Below, piece after piece: positions 23,954 through 32,585 of a DNA stretch of 64,000 bases (position 1 is the stretch's first letter; each line of letters opens with the position of its first letter). The notes under the pieces are model-generated. The model made no database searches, was not told the DNA's origin, and saw only the letters and a list, made by a program, of their open reading frames with translations. Position numbers and translations under genes: made by a program. The DNA lies in the NCBI GenBank assembly GCA_963787425.1, contig CAWBCV010000005.1:1-64000 (forward strand), given 5' to 3'. This stretch comes from AP-15 sp963787425. GTDB taxonomy: Bacteria > Pseudomonadota > Alphaproteobacteria > ATCC43930 > CGMCC-115725.

Positions 23954-24916
23954 TCAATACGCCACCTTGAAGGTCGGGCTGTCTTCCGGGCGCGTCTTCC
24001 GGTGATCGTAAATCCGGGTGGTGGCGATGTTGGCGTGGCCGAGCCACTCCTGGACCTTGGCGATGTCGGCCTGATGGTCGAGCGCATTGGTGGCGGCCGT
24101 CGCCCGCAGCGCGTGGGCGCCGATTTCGAAGCCGAGGAGCGCTGAATACGCCCGCACCAGCTTATAGACCGCATCGGGTGTCACCGCCTTTTCGAGCGTA
24201 CCGGTGCGGTTGTTCTTGAGGGGGCGGAAGAGGGCGCTGTTGTCGTCGCCGCCGTGCCCGGCCGCTTCGAGATAATCGTGGATCAGTTCATTGGTGCCCG
24301 GATGCAGCGGCAGATAGCGCGTCTTGTCGCCCTTGCCGGCGACTTTGAGGTGCAGGACGCCGCGCCGCGCATGCCGGAAATCCTTCACTTTCAGCTTGCA
24401 CAGCTCCTCGCGTCGCAGCGCGTGATAGAGCAGGGTCGACAGGATGGCGCGGTCGCGCTTGTCCTTGATGCTGTCCTCGGCCGGCGCGGCGAGCAGGTCG
24501 CGCGCCTGATGGTCGCCGATCGCAGGCGTCTTGCCTTCGCCGCTCTCGGATCGCGGCCGCTTCACGCCTTTGACCGGATTATGGGTAACGGCGTTCTTGT
24601 CGCAGAGATATTCGAACAGCGACGACAAGGCGGCCAGCCGGTGCCGGACCGTGGCGCCGCCGAGCGCGCGGCTGGCCAGATCGTCGCGCCAGGCGATCAC
24701 ATGCGCGCGCGTCACCGTGCGGAATTCTTCCGGCCGATTGATGCCGGTGAAGCGCATGAAATCCTGAATCGCGTTTTCGTAGGCGCGCCTGGTGCTCGGG
24801 TTGGTGATGTTGGCGAACCATTCGATCTCGGGTGGCACATCCGCGAGGCGCTGAAACTCGGCTGCGGTCAGGAGACGATTTGACGGAAGAATTTCGGCTG
24901 GAAGCTGGTCATTCAT
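23954..24916 (-). CDS. Tyrosine recombinase/integrase
   Basis: 320 aa from the ATG at 24914-24916. The N-terminal core-binding part includes STRRAYENAIQDFMRFTG. The catalytic domain has Arg in LLYHALRREELCKLKVKDF, HALRATAATNAL, the His in EWLGHANIATTRIYDH and the nucleophile Tyr in that last motif. It catalyses site-specific integration or excision. No tRNA or clear attachment core is adjacent. A degenerate repeat of the region at 30655 lies upstream of it. Confidence 0.92.
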   Translation of the reverse strand: MNDQLPAEILPSNRLLTAAEFQRLADVPPEIEWFANITNPSTRRAYENAIQDFMRFTGINRPEEFRTVTRAHVIAWRDDLASRALGGATVRHRLAALSSLFEYLCDKNAVTHNPVKGVKRPRSESGEGKTPAIGDHQARDLLAAPAEDSIKDKRDRAILSTLLYHALRREELCKLKVKDFRHARRGVLHLKVAGKGDKTRYLPLHPGTNELIHDYLEAAGHGGDDNSALFRPLKNNRTGTLEKAVTPDAVYKLVRAYSALLGFEIGAHALRATAATNALDHQADIAKVQEWLGHANIATTRIYDHRKTRPEDSPTFKVAY

Positions 24917-24932
24917 CCCCAGGATTTTAATA

Positions 24933-24952
24933 TTGATAAAATCTGTTATCAA
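24933..24952. promoter_or_regulatory. Inverted repeat before the integrase gene
   Basis: TTGATAA-AATCTG-TTATCAA lies 17 bp upstream of the integrase start. It is a perfect 7-bp-arm dyad and probably an operator or an arm-type binding site. Confidence 0.5.
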
Positions 24953-25504
24953 GAATAAAAGGTAGTTGTCATAAGCAAAAGGGGATGTCGGCAGGGGAAC
25001 TTACAAAACGGTGCGATGCAGCCGTTTATCGACCGTACAAGTAGCGTAAGTGAATAAGTTTTTAACTTACGTCTTGCTGGTTTTCATTGTTTAGATTCAA
25101 GTTTTAGCATCTCTATCCAGAAACACCGGTACTAGTCTGCGCCGCCGCGGCACCGGATCGCTTAATTCACGGATACGAGGCTCACGGCTATGGCGAATAC
25201 CGATGTGGATGGAGGAGCAGCATTGGATTCAAGATCCTCGCCGAAACCCTTGGCACCTATCGTGACCCTCGCCTCTATCCACTTGCTCTCAGGCGGTTTG
25301 CCAGGGTCTGAACTCAAACCGGTTGGCAATGCACTACGACAAAGGACCGCAAACGTGTCGTGAAGTGACCCGGTCGTTCGAGGGAACGCGGTCGAGCCGC
25401 CGGGTTCGACCCTAATCGGGCCTCGACGAGGCACCGCTTTGCCCTCGTTTTCCGTCGCGGTAGCCGGCGGCATCGGGCGAAGCGTTGCGGCGAGTGGTTC
25501 CGAC
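24953..25504. repeat. Intergenic with degenerate repeat A (about 25025-25140)
   Basis: No gene is seen. The stretch GCGTAAGTGAATAAG through CTCTATCCAGAAACACCGG and TACTAGTCTGC resembles 30655-30770, which is the promoter and first codons of the RHE_PE00001-type gene. Here the ATG is lost and stops interrupt the frame, so this is the broken 5' end of a second copy. Both copies hold a hairpin made of GTAAGT and ACTTAC arms. Confidence 0.65.
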
Positions 25505-27316
25505 TTATTTCTCAGGCAGCCCCGCCCGGCGAAGACCTTCCGCATATCTGGCTACATCTTCCGGGCGACGAAACGGGACGACTTCCGCAACGTTGGATAT
25601 GCGTAGGTCGGGATCGATGTGGCGCATCTCGGCCATCAACTTACTGGCCTCTACCAGCCGCCCGGCGAGCGCGTGACTAGCCGCGCCAACGCGCATCGCC
25701 GGTGAATAGCTCTGGTTTATGCGCAGCGCCCGCTCTGCCCAGGCGGATGCCGCGTCGTAACGGCAAGCGAGAAAGTGTGCCGCCGCGGTGCCGTTCTGCA
25801 TCCCGAATATCAGCGGATCGAGCGGGTTCAAACGCATCGCTTGCGCCATGTGCTCGATCGCAAGCTCAGCCTCGCCAAGATAGATTCTGACCCAGCCGCT
25901 GAGGTGCCAACCCTCCGCCAAGTTCGGGTCCAGTGCCAAAGCGCGATCGATGATGTCGGCGCTGGCGTCAAGGTCGCCGGCGACCCGCGTCAAGGCGAAT
26001 CCGCCCGAATACAGTGCAACGGCGTCGTCTTTCGCGAGCCGAACCGCCTCGCGCGCCAGCCGCCCGAGTTCAACATGCTCCTCGGCGTCAGCGGTAACCC
26101 ACCCATAGTTCTGGCGCAGGACATAGCACCACGCCGCCATGCCGTAGGGCGTAGCGAACTCGCGGTCGAGTTCGATGGCGCGGTAGAACAGCCGCAGGGC
26201 TTCCTCGACCAACTCGCGGCTGCCGGCAAAGAGCGCGTGCAGCGCCGCGATACCGCGCAGGTAATAGTCATAAGCATCCAGGCTTTCGGTCGGCTTTCTC
26301 TTCGAACGCACGATTTCCGCCTGCTCCAGCCTCGGAGCGACGGTGCCGACGACGCTCGCCGCCACTTGGTCCTGCAGGTCAAAGATGTCTTCGAGGCTTC
26401 CCTCGAAGCGGTTCGCCCAGAGATGCGCGCTGTTCATCGCGTCTATCAATTGCGCCGTGATACGCGCCCGGTTGGCAGCCTTGCGCACCGAACCTTCGAG
26501 CACATAGCGCACCCCGAGTTCGCGCCCGACCTGTTTGATGTCGACCGCCTTGCCTTTATAGGTGAAGCTCGAATTGCGGGCGATCACGAAGAGCCAGCCG
26601 ATACGGGAGAGCGCGGTGATGATCTCCTCGACCATGCCGTCAGCGAAATACTCCTGCTCCGGGTCACCTGACATGTTCTGGAACGGCAAGACCGCGATCG
26701 ATGGCTTGTCGGGTAGCGCCAGCGGAGCTGCCTCAGTTATCGGTCCGATCGCTCCCGTTCCGGCCGCGGCCGGACGAGACGCCCGCGCTGCGATATTCAC
26801 CGCGAACACCCGCGTCGGGCGGGCGATATTCTTGAGGCGTTGTTCGCCCATGTCGTCGAAGGCAAAGTCGAGCTTGTCGCGAATTTCGTCGCGCACTACC
26901 CGGCTGACGCAGATGCCGCCCGGCTTGGCCAAACCTTCAAGGCGTGCGGCGAGGTTGACCCCGTCCCCGAATATGTCGCCGTCGTCGATGATGATGTCGC
27001 CCTGGTGGATGCCGAAACGGAACACGATGCGCTTATCATCCGGGACATCGGCGTTGCGCCCGGCCATCCCCTGCTGCACCTCGACCGCGCAGCGCACCGC
27101 GTCGACGACGCTGGCGAACTCGACGAGCAGTCCGTCGCCGATCGTCTTGACGATCCGGCCACGATGCTCGGCGATCTTGGGGTCGCTCAGCTCGCGCCTT
27201 ATCGCCTTTAGCCCAGCGAGCGTGCCTTCCTCGTCGGCGCCCATCAGCCGCGAATAGCCGACCACATCGACCGCCATAATGGCCGCTAGACGCCGCTCGA
27301 CTCGCCCTTCGCTCAT
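25505..27316 (-). CDS. Class III adenylate/guanylate cyclase with TPR-like C-terminus
   Basis: 603 aa. The cyclase domain (about 5-180) has RRLAAIMAVDVVGYSRLMG with the metal Asp, KTIGDGLLVEF, FRFGIHQGDIIIDDGDIFGD and GVNLAARLEGLAKPGGI. The middle part has KPSIAVLPFQNMSGDPEQEY and FADGMVEEIITALSRI, the TolB-like segment common in these proteins. The C-terminal half is built of TPR-like helices (FATPYGMAAWCYVLRQNYGW; LDPNLAEGWHLSGWVRIYLG). It makes cyclic nucleotides in the cytoplasm. The start is at MSEGRVERR (27316); an upstream in-frame start at 27334 is weaker. Confidence 0.9.
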   Translation of the reverse strand: MSEGRVERRLAAIMAVDVVGYSRLMGADEEGTLAGLKAIRRELSDPKIAEHRGRIVKTIGDGLLVEFASVVDAVRCAVEVQQGMAGRNADVPDDKRIVFRFGIHQGDIIIDDGDIFGDGVNLAARLEGLAKPGGICVSRVVRDEIRDKLDFAFDDMGEQRLKNIARPTRVFAVNIAARASRPAAAGTGAIGPITEAAPLALPDKPSIAVLPFQNMSGDPEQEYFADGMVEEIITALSRIGWLFVIARNSSFTYKGKAVDIKQVGRELGVRYVLEGSVRKAANRARITAQLIDAMNSAHLWANRFEGSLEDIFDLQDQVAASVVGTVAPRLEQAEIVRSKRKPTESLDAYDYYLRGIAALHALFAGSRELVEEALRLFYRAIELDREFATPYGMAAWCYVLRQNYGWVTADAEEHVELGRLAREAVRLAKDDAVALYSGGFALTRVAGDLDASADIIDRALALDPNLAEGWHLSGWVRIYLGEAELAIEHMAQAMRLNPLDPLIFGMQNGTAAAHFLACRYDAASAWAERALRINQSYSPAMRVGAASHALAGRLVEASKLMAEMRHIDPDLRISNVAEVVPFRRPEDVARYAEGLRRAGLPEK

Positions 27317-27494
27317 TTGGAGCTGGTCCCGCAAGGAAATGGCAACTCAGCGTATGATGGAACTCAGCCTGACGCGAGTGCCGCTTTGGGAGCTCATTTG
27401 ACGCTCAACCGAACGACGGCTCTCCACCCATTGTCGATGCTCAACGAACACCCCGCCCCCCTGCGTCTGCGGCCTTTGGGATAGAGCGCCGTTC

Positions 27495-27720
27495 TCAAAC
27501 GCGCCGGGTATTCGCGGCTCGTACGGCGGGGATGTAGCGATAGAGCGTCGCCGGAGAGACGCCGGGCGGTGCGCGTTTCGAGTTACGCCGATATCGGGAT
27601 TAGCGAGCATCTCCTTGGCGGCTCGATATCGTCGTCCGTCAGTTTCGGCGGACGGCCTCCGGTGCGGCCTGAGCGCCGCGGCGGCAAGGCCCGCTTGGTC
27701 CCGAGTTCCGGGCACGCCTC
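27495..27720 (-). pseudogene. Resolvase C-terminal remnant
   Basis: In pieces the minus strand reads RTGGRPPKLTDDDIE, then AKEMLANPDIGVT, then GVSPATLYRYIPAVRAANTR and a stop. These are the DNA-binding helix-turn-helix and tail of a Tn3-type resolvase, with at least two indels. The catalytic part is absent. It abuts the SDR gene. Confidence 0.7.
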
Positions 27721-28522
27721 AAATTGTTCGTTCGAGCATTGCCTTTTCGTATTGCCGGAACCATTCCTGCGTGGCTTCCGGAAAGATGTTCCGGAAAGGC
27801 CCTTTCTGATCGGGAATGAGCTCGATCATCTTTGCGATCATATCATTCGGATTCAGCCGTCCTTCCGGCTTCGCCAGGAGGCCGTCCGTAACCTCTTTCA
27901 CCATGGCGCGCGGCGTGAACGTCACCGCGTCGTCGAGCCACCGATACGCAGCTTCCACCATGGTCTCGTTGAATCCGGTCAGGTACGGCCCCGGATTGAT
28001 CGTCTGTACCTGAATGCCGAACGGCCGCAGCTCGTCCTGCATGGCTTCGGCGATCGCTTGCACGGCATGCTTCGTGGCCGAATACGCGCCTACCATCGGC
28101 GGACTCAACACGCCGAGGGCCGACGACAGGAAGACGATCTTGCCCCGGGTTTTCGACCTGACCCAGCGCTTCACCACACGTTGAGTCAAGTCGAGTGGAG
28201 CAAAGACGTTGATCTCGAAATTCTGCCGCACCAGGCCCAGCGGGATTTCGCTGATGGGCCCGCCCTCGCCAATGCCGGCGTTGTTAACCAGCACGTCGAA
28301 CTCCCAGCCCGCTACACAAGCAGTGTCGTGGGGTTCGAGCAGATCGAGCTTTTCGACGCGCAGACCGGATAGCCCGAGGAATTCGGCCTTATTGCGCAGC
28401 GCCGTGACTTGTGGCCAGGATTGTGCCGCAGCGATGACGGTGTGGCCTTGCTTGGCGAGCCCGATCGCCGTGCCTTCGCCGAGACCGGAGCCAGCGCCGG
28501 TAATGAGAATGGTTCTGTACAT
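27719..28522 (-). CDS. Short-chain dehydrogenase/reductase
   Basis: 267 aa from the ATG at 28520-28522, with GGAGGAG 7 nt before. The nucleotide-binding motif is TILITGAGSGLGEGTAIGL, then NNAGIGEGGPISE, the catalytic Ser in FLSSALGVLS and Tyr-x3-Lys in GAYSATKHAVQAIAE. It is an NAD(P)-dependent oxidoreductase of unknown substrate. It is divergent from the isochorismatase-like gene, with a 160-bp shared promoter region. Confidence 0.88.
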   Translation of the reverse strand: MYRTILITGAGSGLGEGTAIGLAKQGHTVIAAAQSWPQVTALRNKAEFLGLSGLRVEKLDLLEPHDTACVAGWEFDVLVNNAGIGEGGPISEIPLGLVRQNFEINVFAPLDLTQRVVKRWVRSKTRGKIVFLSSALGVLSPPMVGAYSATKHAVQAIAEAMQDELRPFGIQVQTINPGPYLTGFNETMVEAAYRWLDDAVTFTPRAMVKEVTDGLLAKPEGRLNPNDMIAKMIELIPDQKGPFRNIFPEATQEWFRQYEKAMLERTI

Positions 28523-28681
28523 CAGAGCACTCCTCCTGAATTGACGTGTCATTCGTTGGAACAGAACTCAGCCGCTGTAGACGAAAATCCATCCGATCGG
28601 AAAGATCGCGTCAAGGTTCCCGGATCGCGGGCCTCGAGGATGTGCTCGCCGCCCGCGTTCCGAAACTCGTGGAGATCGCAA

Positions 28682-29464
28682 ATGACAAGGGAAAACGAGA
28701 CGTTGGCGTCGCGCCGGGATTTACTGATCGGCGGGGCTGGAGTTGCCACCATCTCGGCCCTCTCGGCCCCGGCCGCCGCGGCTGAGCCCTCAGCAGCCTC
28801 GACCGGGCCGCAAGGCATGAACATTCAGAGGACCGACACCGCGGTCGTGTTTATCGACCCGCAGAACGACGTGTTGAGCGAGAAGGGAGCAAACTGGGCA
28901 GCGGTCGGCGCGAGCGTCACCGAGAACCGGACGGTCGAGAACATGGAGCGGATCTTCAAGGCTGCGAAGACGAACGGATATGAGGTGTTTATATCACCTC
29001 ATTATTTTTATCCGACCGACAGCGGTTGGAAGTTCGATGGACCGCTCGAGACTTCCGAGTTCAGAACTCACAGTTTTGCACGAAGCGGACCACTGAATCT
29101 GACGGGTTTCTCGAACTCGGGCGCGGACTGGCTGGATCGCTTTAAGCCCTATATCGAAGATGGTAAGACAATCGTCGTCAGCCCGCATAAAGTGTGGGGA
29201 CCGCAGACCAACGATTTGGTCCTGCAGTTGGCCAAGCGGCGGATCAATAAGATTATCCTTGGCGGCATGTTGGCGAACATGTGCGTCGAATCCCATTTGC
29301 GCGAGTTTCTCGAACGGGGCTTCGAGGTGGCCGTGGTCAAGGACGCGACCGCCGGACCTCGCCATCCGACGTGGGGCGACGGCTATCAAGCGGCAATGAT
29401 CAACTACCAATTTCTCGCACACGCTGTGTTGTCGACCGATGAAACGGTCGATCGCATGCGTTAG
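28682..29464 (+). CDS. Tat-exported isochorismatase-family hydrolase
   Basis: 260 aa. The start carries a twin-arginine signal (ASRRDLLIGGAGVATISALS then APAAAAEP). The cysteine-hydrolase triad is visible: Asp in VVFIDPQNDVLSE, Lys in IVVSPHKVWGP, and Cys in GGMLANMCVESHLREFLERG. Family members hydrolyse isochorismate, nicotinamide or carbamoyl groups; the substrate here is unknown. The Tat signal places it in the periplasm, which is less common. Confidence 0.87.
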   Translation: MTRENETLASRRDLLIGGAGVATISALSAPAAAAEPSAASTGPQGMNIQRTDTAVVFIDPQNDVLSEKGANWAAVGASVTENRTVENMERIFKAAKTNGYEVFISPHYFYPTDSGWKFDGPLETSEFRTHSFARSGPLNLTGFSNSGADWLDRFKPYIEDGKTIVVSPHKVWGPQTNDLVLQLAKRRINKIILGGMLANMCVESHLREFLERGFEVAVVKDATAGPRHPTWGDGYQAAMINYQFLAHAVLSTDETVDRMR

Positions 29465-30067
29465 ATGGGGTCACGGGCCGGTAGCCGAGTATCGTTGTGG
29501 CAGTGGCCGTCCCTCACAGTGATGAAGTGGCTAACGGAGTCAGGCTCGGCCTAACTCCAAACATCATCGAGGGACGATTATGGACTTTTACGGAAAGCGG
29601 CCTTTGCCGCCGATGACCATGCATGCTTTTGGGTTAGGCTCTTGATTGGCCTCATCGCAGAATCTTCCCGCAAAACAATGCTAAGGCGGAAATCTGCGGG
29701 TTTCCGGGCAATCATTATGTCGAGCCAACGCATTGACCCGGATCGATCCTGCCGTTTGAGGCGACGGCGGCGGCGCGTTATGGGGAGATCGTGTGGCGCG
29801 GCGCCGTGATGGCAAGCCGATCGAGAAACTCGACGCGTTGATCGCGGCGACCGCGCTGGCCAGGGGGCTGGCGTCGCCACCCGCGATGCGGGCGGGTTCG
29901 CGGGTTGCGGTCTCACGGTGATGACCCCTGGACGGCGTTGTCAACGGTGTTCCGGGTTAGGAATAAAGCGAGGAGTGGGGACTGACGCCGGTTGACAGAA
30001 TTGATTTGGCGACATAGTTGACAAAGATTGGCATTTTTTGTCATGATGGAGGCTGGAGGGCTTTTCT
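29465..30067. other. Intergenic with a VapC remnant and a hairpin
   Basis: A hairpin with arms GGAGTCAGGC / GCCTAACTCC lies at about 29535-29558 without a T-run. Bases about 29755-29945 hold a decayed PIN toxin. Two TTGACA words occur near 29992 and 30019, upstream of parD. Nothing else is recognised. Confidence 0.5.
29755..29945 (+). pseudogene. VapC-type PIN toxin C-terminal remnant
   Basis: In pieces it reads AARYGEIVW, then DGKPIEKLDALIAATALARG, and after an indel ATRDAGGFAGCGLTV. This is the second half of a VapC ribonuclease with the conserved DALIAATAL and late Asp. The N-terminus and the antitoxin are missing. Confidence 0.65.
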
Positions 30068-30328
30068 ATGGCGACTATGAATGTTTCGTTGCCCGATCCC
30101 ATGAAGGATTGGGTCGAGGCGCAGGCCAGAACCGGCCGCTACAGCAACGCGAGCGACTATGTGCGCGACCTGATCCGGCGCGATCAGGAGCGGGCGGGCA
30201 AGCTGGCGGACCTGCAAAACCTCATTACCGAGGGAATTGAAAGCGGGGTCAGCACCCTGTCAATCGACGATGTTCTGAAGGCCGCGCGCGAACGAGCTGC
30301 GGGCGCTGCGCGGGATCATGCTGTATAG
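30068..30328 (+). CDS. parD: ParD-type ribbon-helix-helix antitoxin
   Basis: 86 aa. It reads MNVSLPDPMKDWVEAQARTG and YSNASDYVRDLIRRDQER, the ParD DNA-binding motif, then a toxin-binding tail ending ARERAAGAARDHA. It overlaps parE by 11 bases. It represses the operon and neutralises ParE. Confidence 0.92.
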   Translation: MATMNVSLPDPMKDWVEAQARTGRYSNASDYVRDLIRRDQERAGKLADLQNLITEGIESGVSTLSIDDVLKAARERAAGAARDHAV

Positions 30329-30605
30329 GACGACGCGGCAAGCCGATCAGGACATCATCGACATCTACCTCTGGGGATGCCGGGAATTCGGACAGCCCCA
30401 GGCAGAGCGGTATCATGCGGGACTGGCCGGGACGCTGGACCTGCTTGCGGACAATCCGCGCATAAGCCGCGAACGGACTGAATTCAGTCCCCCCGTCCGT
30501 CTGCATCCCTATGAATCGCATATAATCGTTTACCTGCTGGATGATAGGGGCGTGCTGGTCGTTCGCGTCCTGCACGGACGGCAGGATTGGGAAAGCTATC
30601 TCTGA
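30318..30605 (+). CDS. parE: ParE-type toxin
   Basis: 95 aa. It reads YRTTRQADQDIIDIYLWG, FGQPQAERYHAGL, LADNPRISRERTEF and LHPYESHIIVYLLDD, then RVLHGRQDWESYL: all landmarks of ParE, which poisons DNA gyrase. It looks intact. Confidence 0.92.
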   Translation: MLYRTTRQADQDIIDIYLWGCREFGQPQAERYHAGLAGTLDLLADNPRISRERTEFSPPVRLHPYESHIIVYLLDDRGVLVVRVLHGRQDWESYL

Positions 30606-30654
30606 TCCGATTGCGGTCCATGGTTACGCGGGCCGCTTCTGTATTTGCATCCTT

Positions 30655-30770
30655 TCATCGAGCGTACAACTAGCGTAAGTTAATAAGACTTTAACTTACT
30701 TCATGCCGGTTTTGATGGTCAATGTTCAACAATTTATCCTCTCTATCCAGAAATGCGGATACTAGCCTGC
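30655..30770 (+). repeat. Repeat B: promoter region of the RHE_PE00001-type gene
   Basis: It contains GTAAGTTAA-TAAGAC-TTTAACTTAC, a hairpin or operator dyad at about 30675-30699, then the gene start at 30722. The same layout, degenerate, occurs at about 25025-25140. The dyad is the likely self-operator of the regulator. Confidence 0.65.
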
Positions 30771-31756
30771 ACCAGTCCCGGCAAGCGAACGGGCTCGTGC
30801 TTGAGGCAACCATCTGTCTTGCTCGTCTTGATGAGCGCCTGAGAAATTCACCAGCCCCGGTACGCGCCGGCTGGGTGTCGCGGGCCATCGTTCATGAGGC
30901 AACGGCATCCGTTCGGCTGGACGGCGTTTATGTGCCGGCAAATGATCTGACGCTGATTTTAAGCGATACGCCGGATCGCATGCCTGATCAGGATCTGGGC
31001 CGCACCATGGACATTCACAGGATGCTCCAGGCCTTGAGCCGGCGAAACCCGAAGCACCTGTTCAGCCCGCAACGCCTGATCGCGCTCACGCGCCTGCGGT
31101 TGCGTACCCGGCTGCACGAGCCGTCCCTGCCCAACTGGCTGCAGCAGCGGCTGGGCGATCCCGAGGCCCTGCGCGCGGCGATCCATGACGCGCTGCGCCC
31201 CGAGGTGGTCGATTCCTGGCGCAGGCTCCCGCCGCTTGAGGCTGCGGCCGGGATCATCGCCCACTGGCGCACGTCGGGGGCGGCCGACGCGATCGGCGCC
31301 GCTCCTGGCCGCGCCCTCGCTATGGCGTGGGTTTATCGCGCCCGGCTTACCTCGGGCTACTATCTGCTGCCCTCGGTCGGATTTCTGGGGCATGCGCAGG
31401 ATTTCCGGCCGGATCTCGAATCGCGGTGGCCTGATCTGTTCATGCCAGCCTGCGGCCGTGCCGCCGACTGGGGATCGAAGCTTCATGCCCATCTCTCGGC
31501 TGCGCACCGGCGGCTGCACGGGGAGGCGCCGCGGCAGCGTTCAACCTCCAGCATGGCGGCACTGATCGATCTGCTGGTCTCGACGCCGGCCCTGTCGTCC
31601 CGGAGGGCGGCGGACGCGTTGGGCCTCACCCCGCATGGTGCCCGCCGCATGCTCGACACGCTCGCGAACAAAAGCCTCGTGCATGAGCTGACTGGCCGCA
31701 ACGCCTTCCGGCTCTACGCACCGGCCTCGCTCGCGGGGTTTAATGCCGCTATTTGA
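30722..31756 (+). CDS. RHE_PE00001-family DNA-binding protein (DUF1612)
   Basis: 344 aa. The first half has LVLEATICLARLDERLRNSP and RAIVHEATASVRLDGVYVP; the end has a helix-turn-helix ALSSRRAADALGLTPHGARR. This is the DUF1612/RHE_PE00001 family found on rhizobial and other alphaproteobacterial replicons. The first domain resembles the N-terminal part of Fic-type proteins, but no HPFxxGNGR motif is present. Function unknown, likely regulatory. Confidence 0.85.
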   Translation: MFNNLSSLSRNADTSLHQSRQANGLVLEATICLARLDERLRNSPAPVRAGWVSRAIVHEATASVRLDGVYVPANDLTLILSDTPDRMPDQDLGRTMDIHRMLQALSRRNPKHLFSPQRLIALTRLRLRTRLHEPSLPNWLQQRLGDPEALRAAIHDALRPEVVDSWRRLPPLEAAAGIIAHWRTSGAADAIGAAPGRALAMAWVYRARLTSGYYLLPSVGFLGHAQDFRPDLESRWPDLFMPACGRAADWGSKLHAHLSAAHRRLHGEAPRQRSTSSMAALIDLLVSTPALSSRRAADALGLTPHGARRMLDTLANKSLVHELTGRNAFRLYAPASLAGFNAAI

Positions 31757-31842
31757 TCACGGGCCGGACGGGACTCTGGTTTGTAAGAATATTGGATGCT
31801 GTCGGGCCCTGGGTTGGCATAGCGTGCGCCAGTGTCGGCGCA

Positions 31843-32356
31843 TCAGTCTTTTGGAGGAATATATCCGATAGGATATTTCGGCGGGTTTGGCGGCGCGAGA
31901 AGCTTTTGAACCCTGTCGAATAGAATGGCTATTTGATGGTCGTGCTGCTCGACTTTGCGGGCTAAATCTTTATGCGTCGCGAGAACTTCACGCAGTTTTA
32001 CGAAGGTGCGGATGATGCTGATATTGACCTGCACGGCTTTCTTGGTACGCAGGACACTGGAAAGCATGGCAACCCCGTGCTCGGTGAAAACCCAAGGTAG
32101 TTTCCGGCGCCCGCCCCGCCCCGCGTTTGATATCTCAATTTGCGACATCAAAGATTGGAATTCCTCTTTGGTCATCTGAAACGACAAAATCTGCTGGAAA
32201 GCGATCACGGTTACGCTTGAATTGTTCGTTCAGACGGCTCGTGGGTATGCCGTATAGCCGCGCCAGATCGCTATCGAGCATGACTTTTTCGCCGCGCATA
32301 AGGTAAATACGGCTTGCGATGCGTTCAATGGGAATAATCGTTCGAGGATAAGGCAT
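31843..32356 (-). pseudogene. ORF6N-domain protein, frameshifted
   Basis: The first frame reads IASRIYLMRGEKVMLDSDLA, then RLYGIPTSRLNEQFKRNRDR and FPADF. The second reads SFQMTKEEFQSLMSQIEIS, then KLPWVFTEHGVAMLSSVLRT and a coiled coil. The frames switch near 32185. ORF6N (KilA-N-like) proteins are DNA-binding proteins of phages and defence islands. Restoring one base would give about 170 aa. Confidence 0.8.
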
Positions 32357-32419
32357 TTACCTTGATTGTGCATAGCCGGGAAATACTGTCAAGGCAGCGC
32401 GCCGGACTTCCTTAGCATA

Positions 32420-32560
32420 TGTAATATTATCAGGTCCTTTGCAGAACGCTGGAAAACATCGCTACGCCCTGCTCGGTGAAGGCATGGGCGGGGTTCGGCG
32501 ACCGCCCCGGCGTTTTGAGGTTCCAATTTGGAACCTCAAAAGGAATGGTCGGCTTGTGCC
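32420..32560 (-). pseudogene. Second ORF6N remnant with a 29-bp palindrome
   Basis: The minus strand reads LRFQIGTSKRRGGRRTPP, then after a shift HAFTEQGVAMFSSVLQ, the core of another ORF6N protein. Bases 32513-32541 form a perfect palindrome (TTTTGAGGTTCCAA, T, TTGGAACCTCAAAA), unusual inside former coding DNA. Confidence 0.6.
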
Positions 32561-32585
32561 GGTCTGACCGCTTCCCGAAACCGGG

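Noticed and set aside
23954..25140. tRNA-type attachment site beside the integrase
   Set aside because: No tRNA cloverleaf or perfect direct repeat was found; only the degenerate repeat with 30655-30770.
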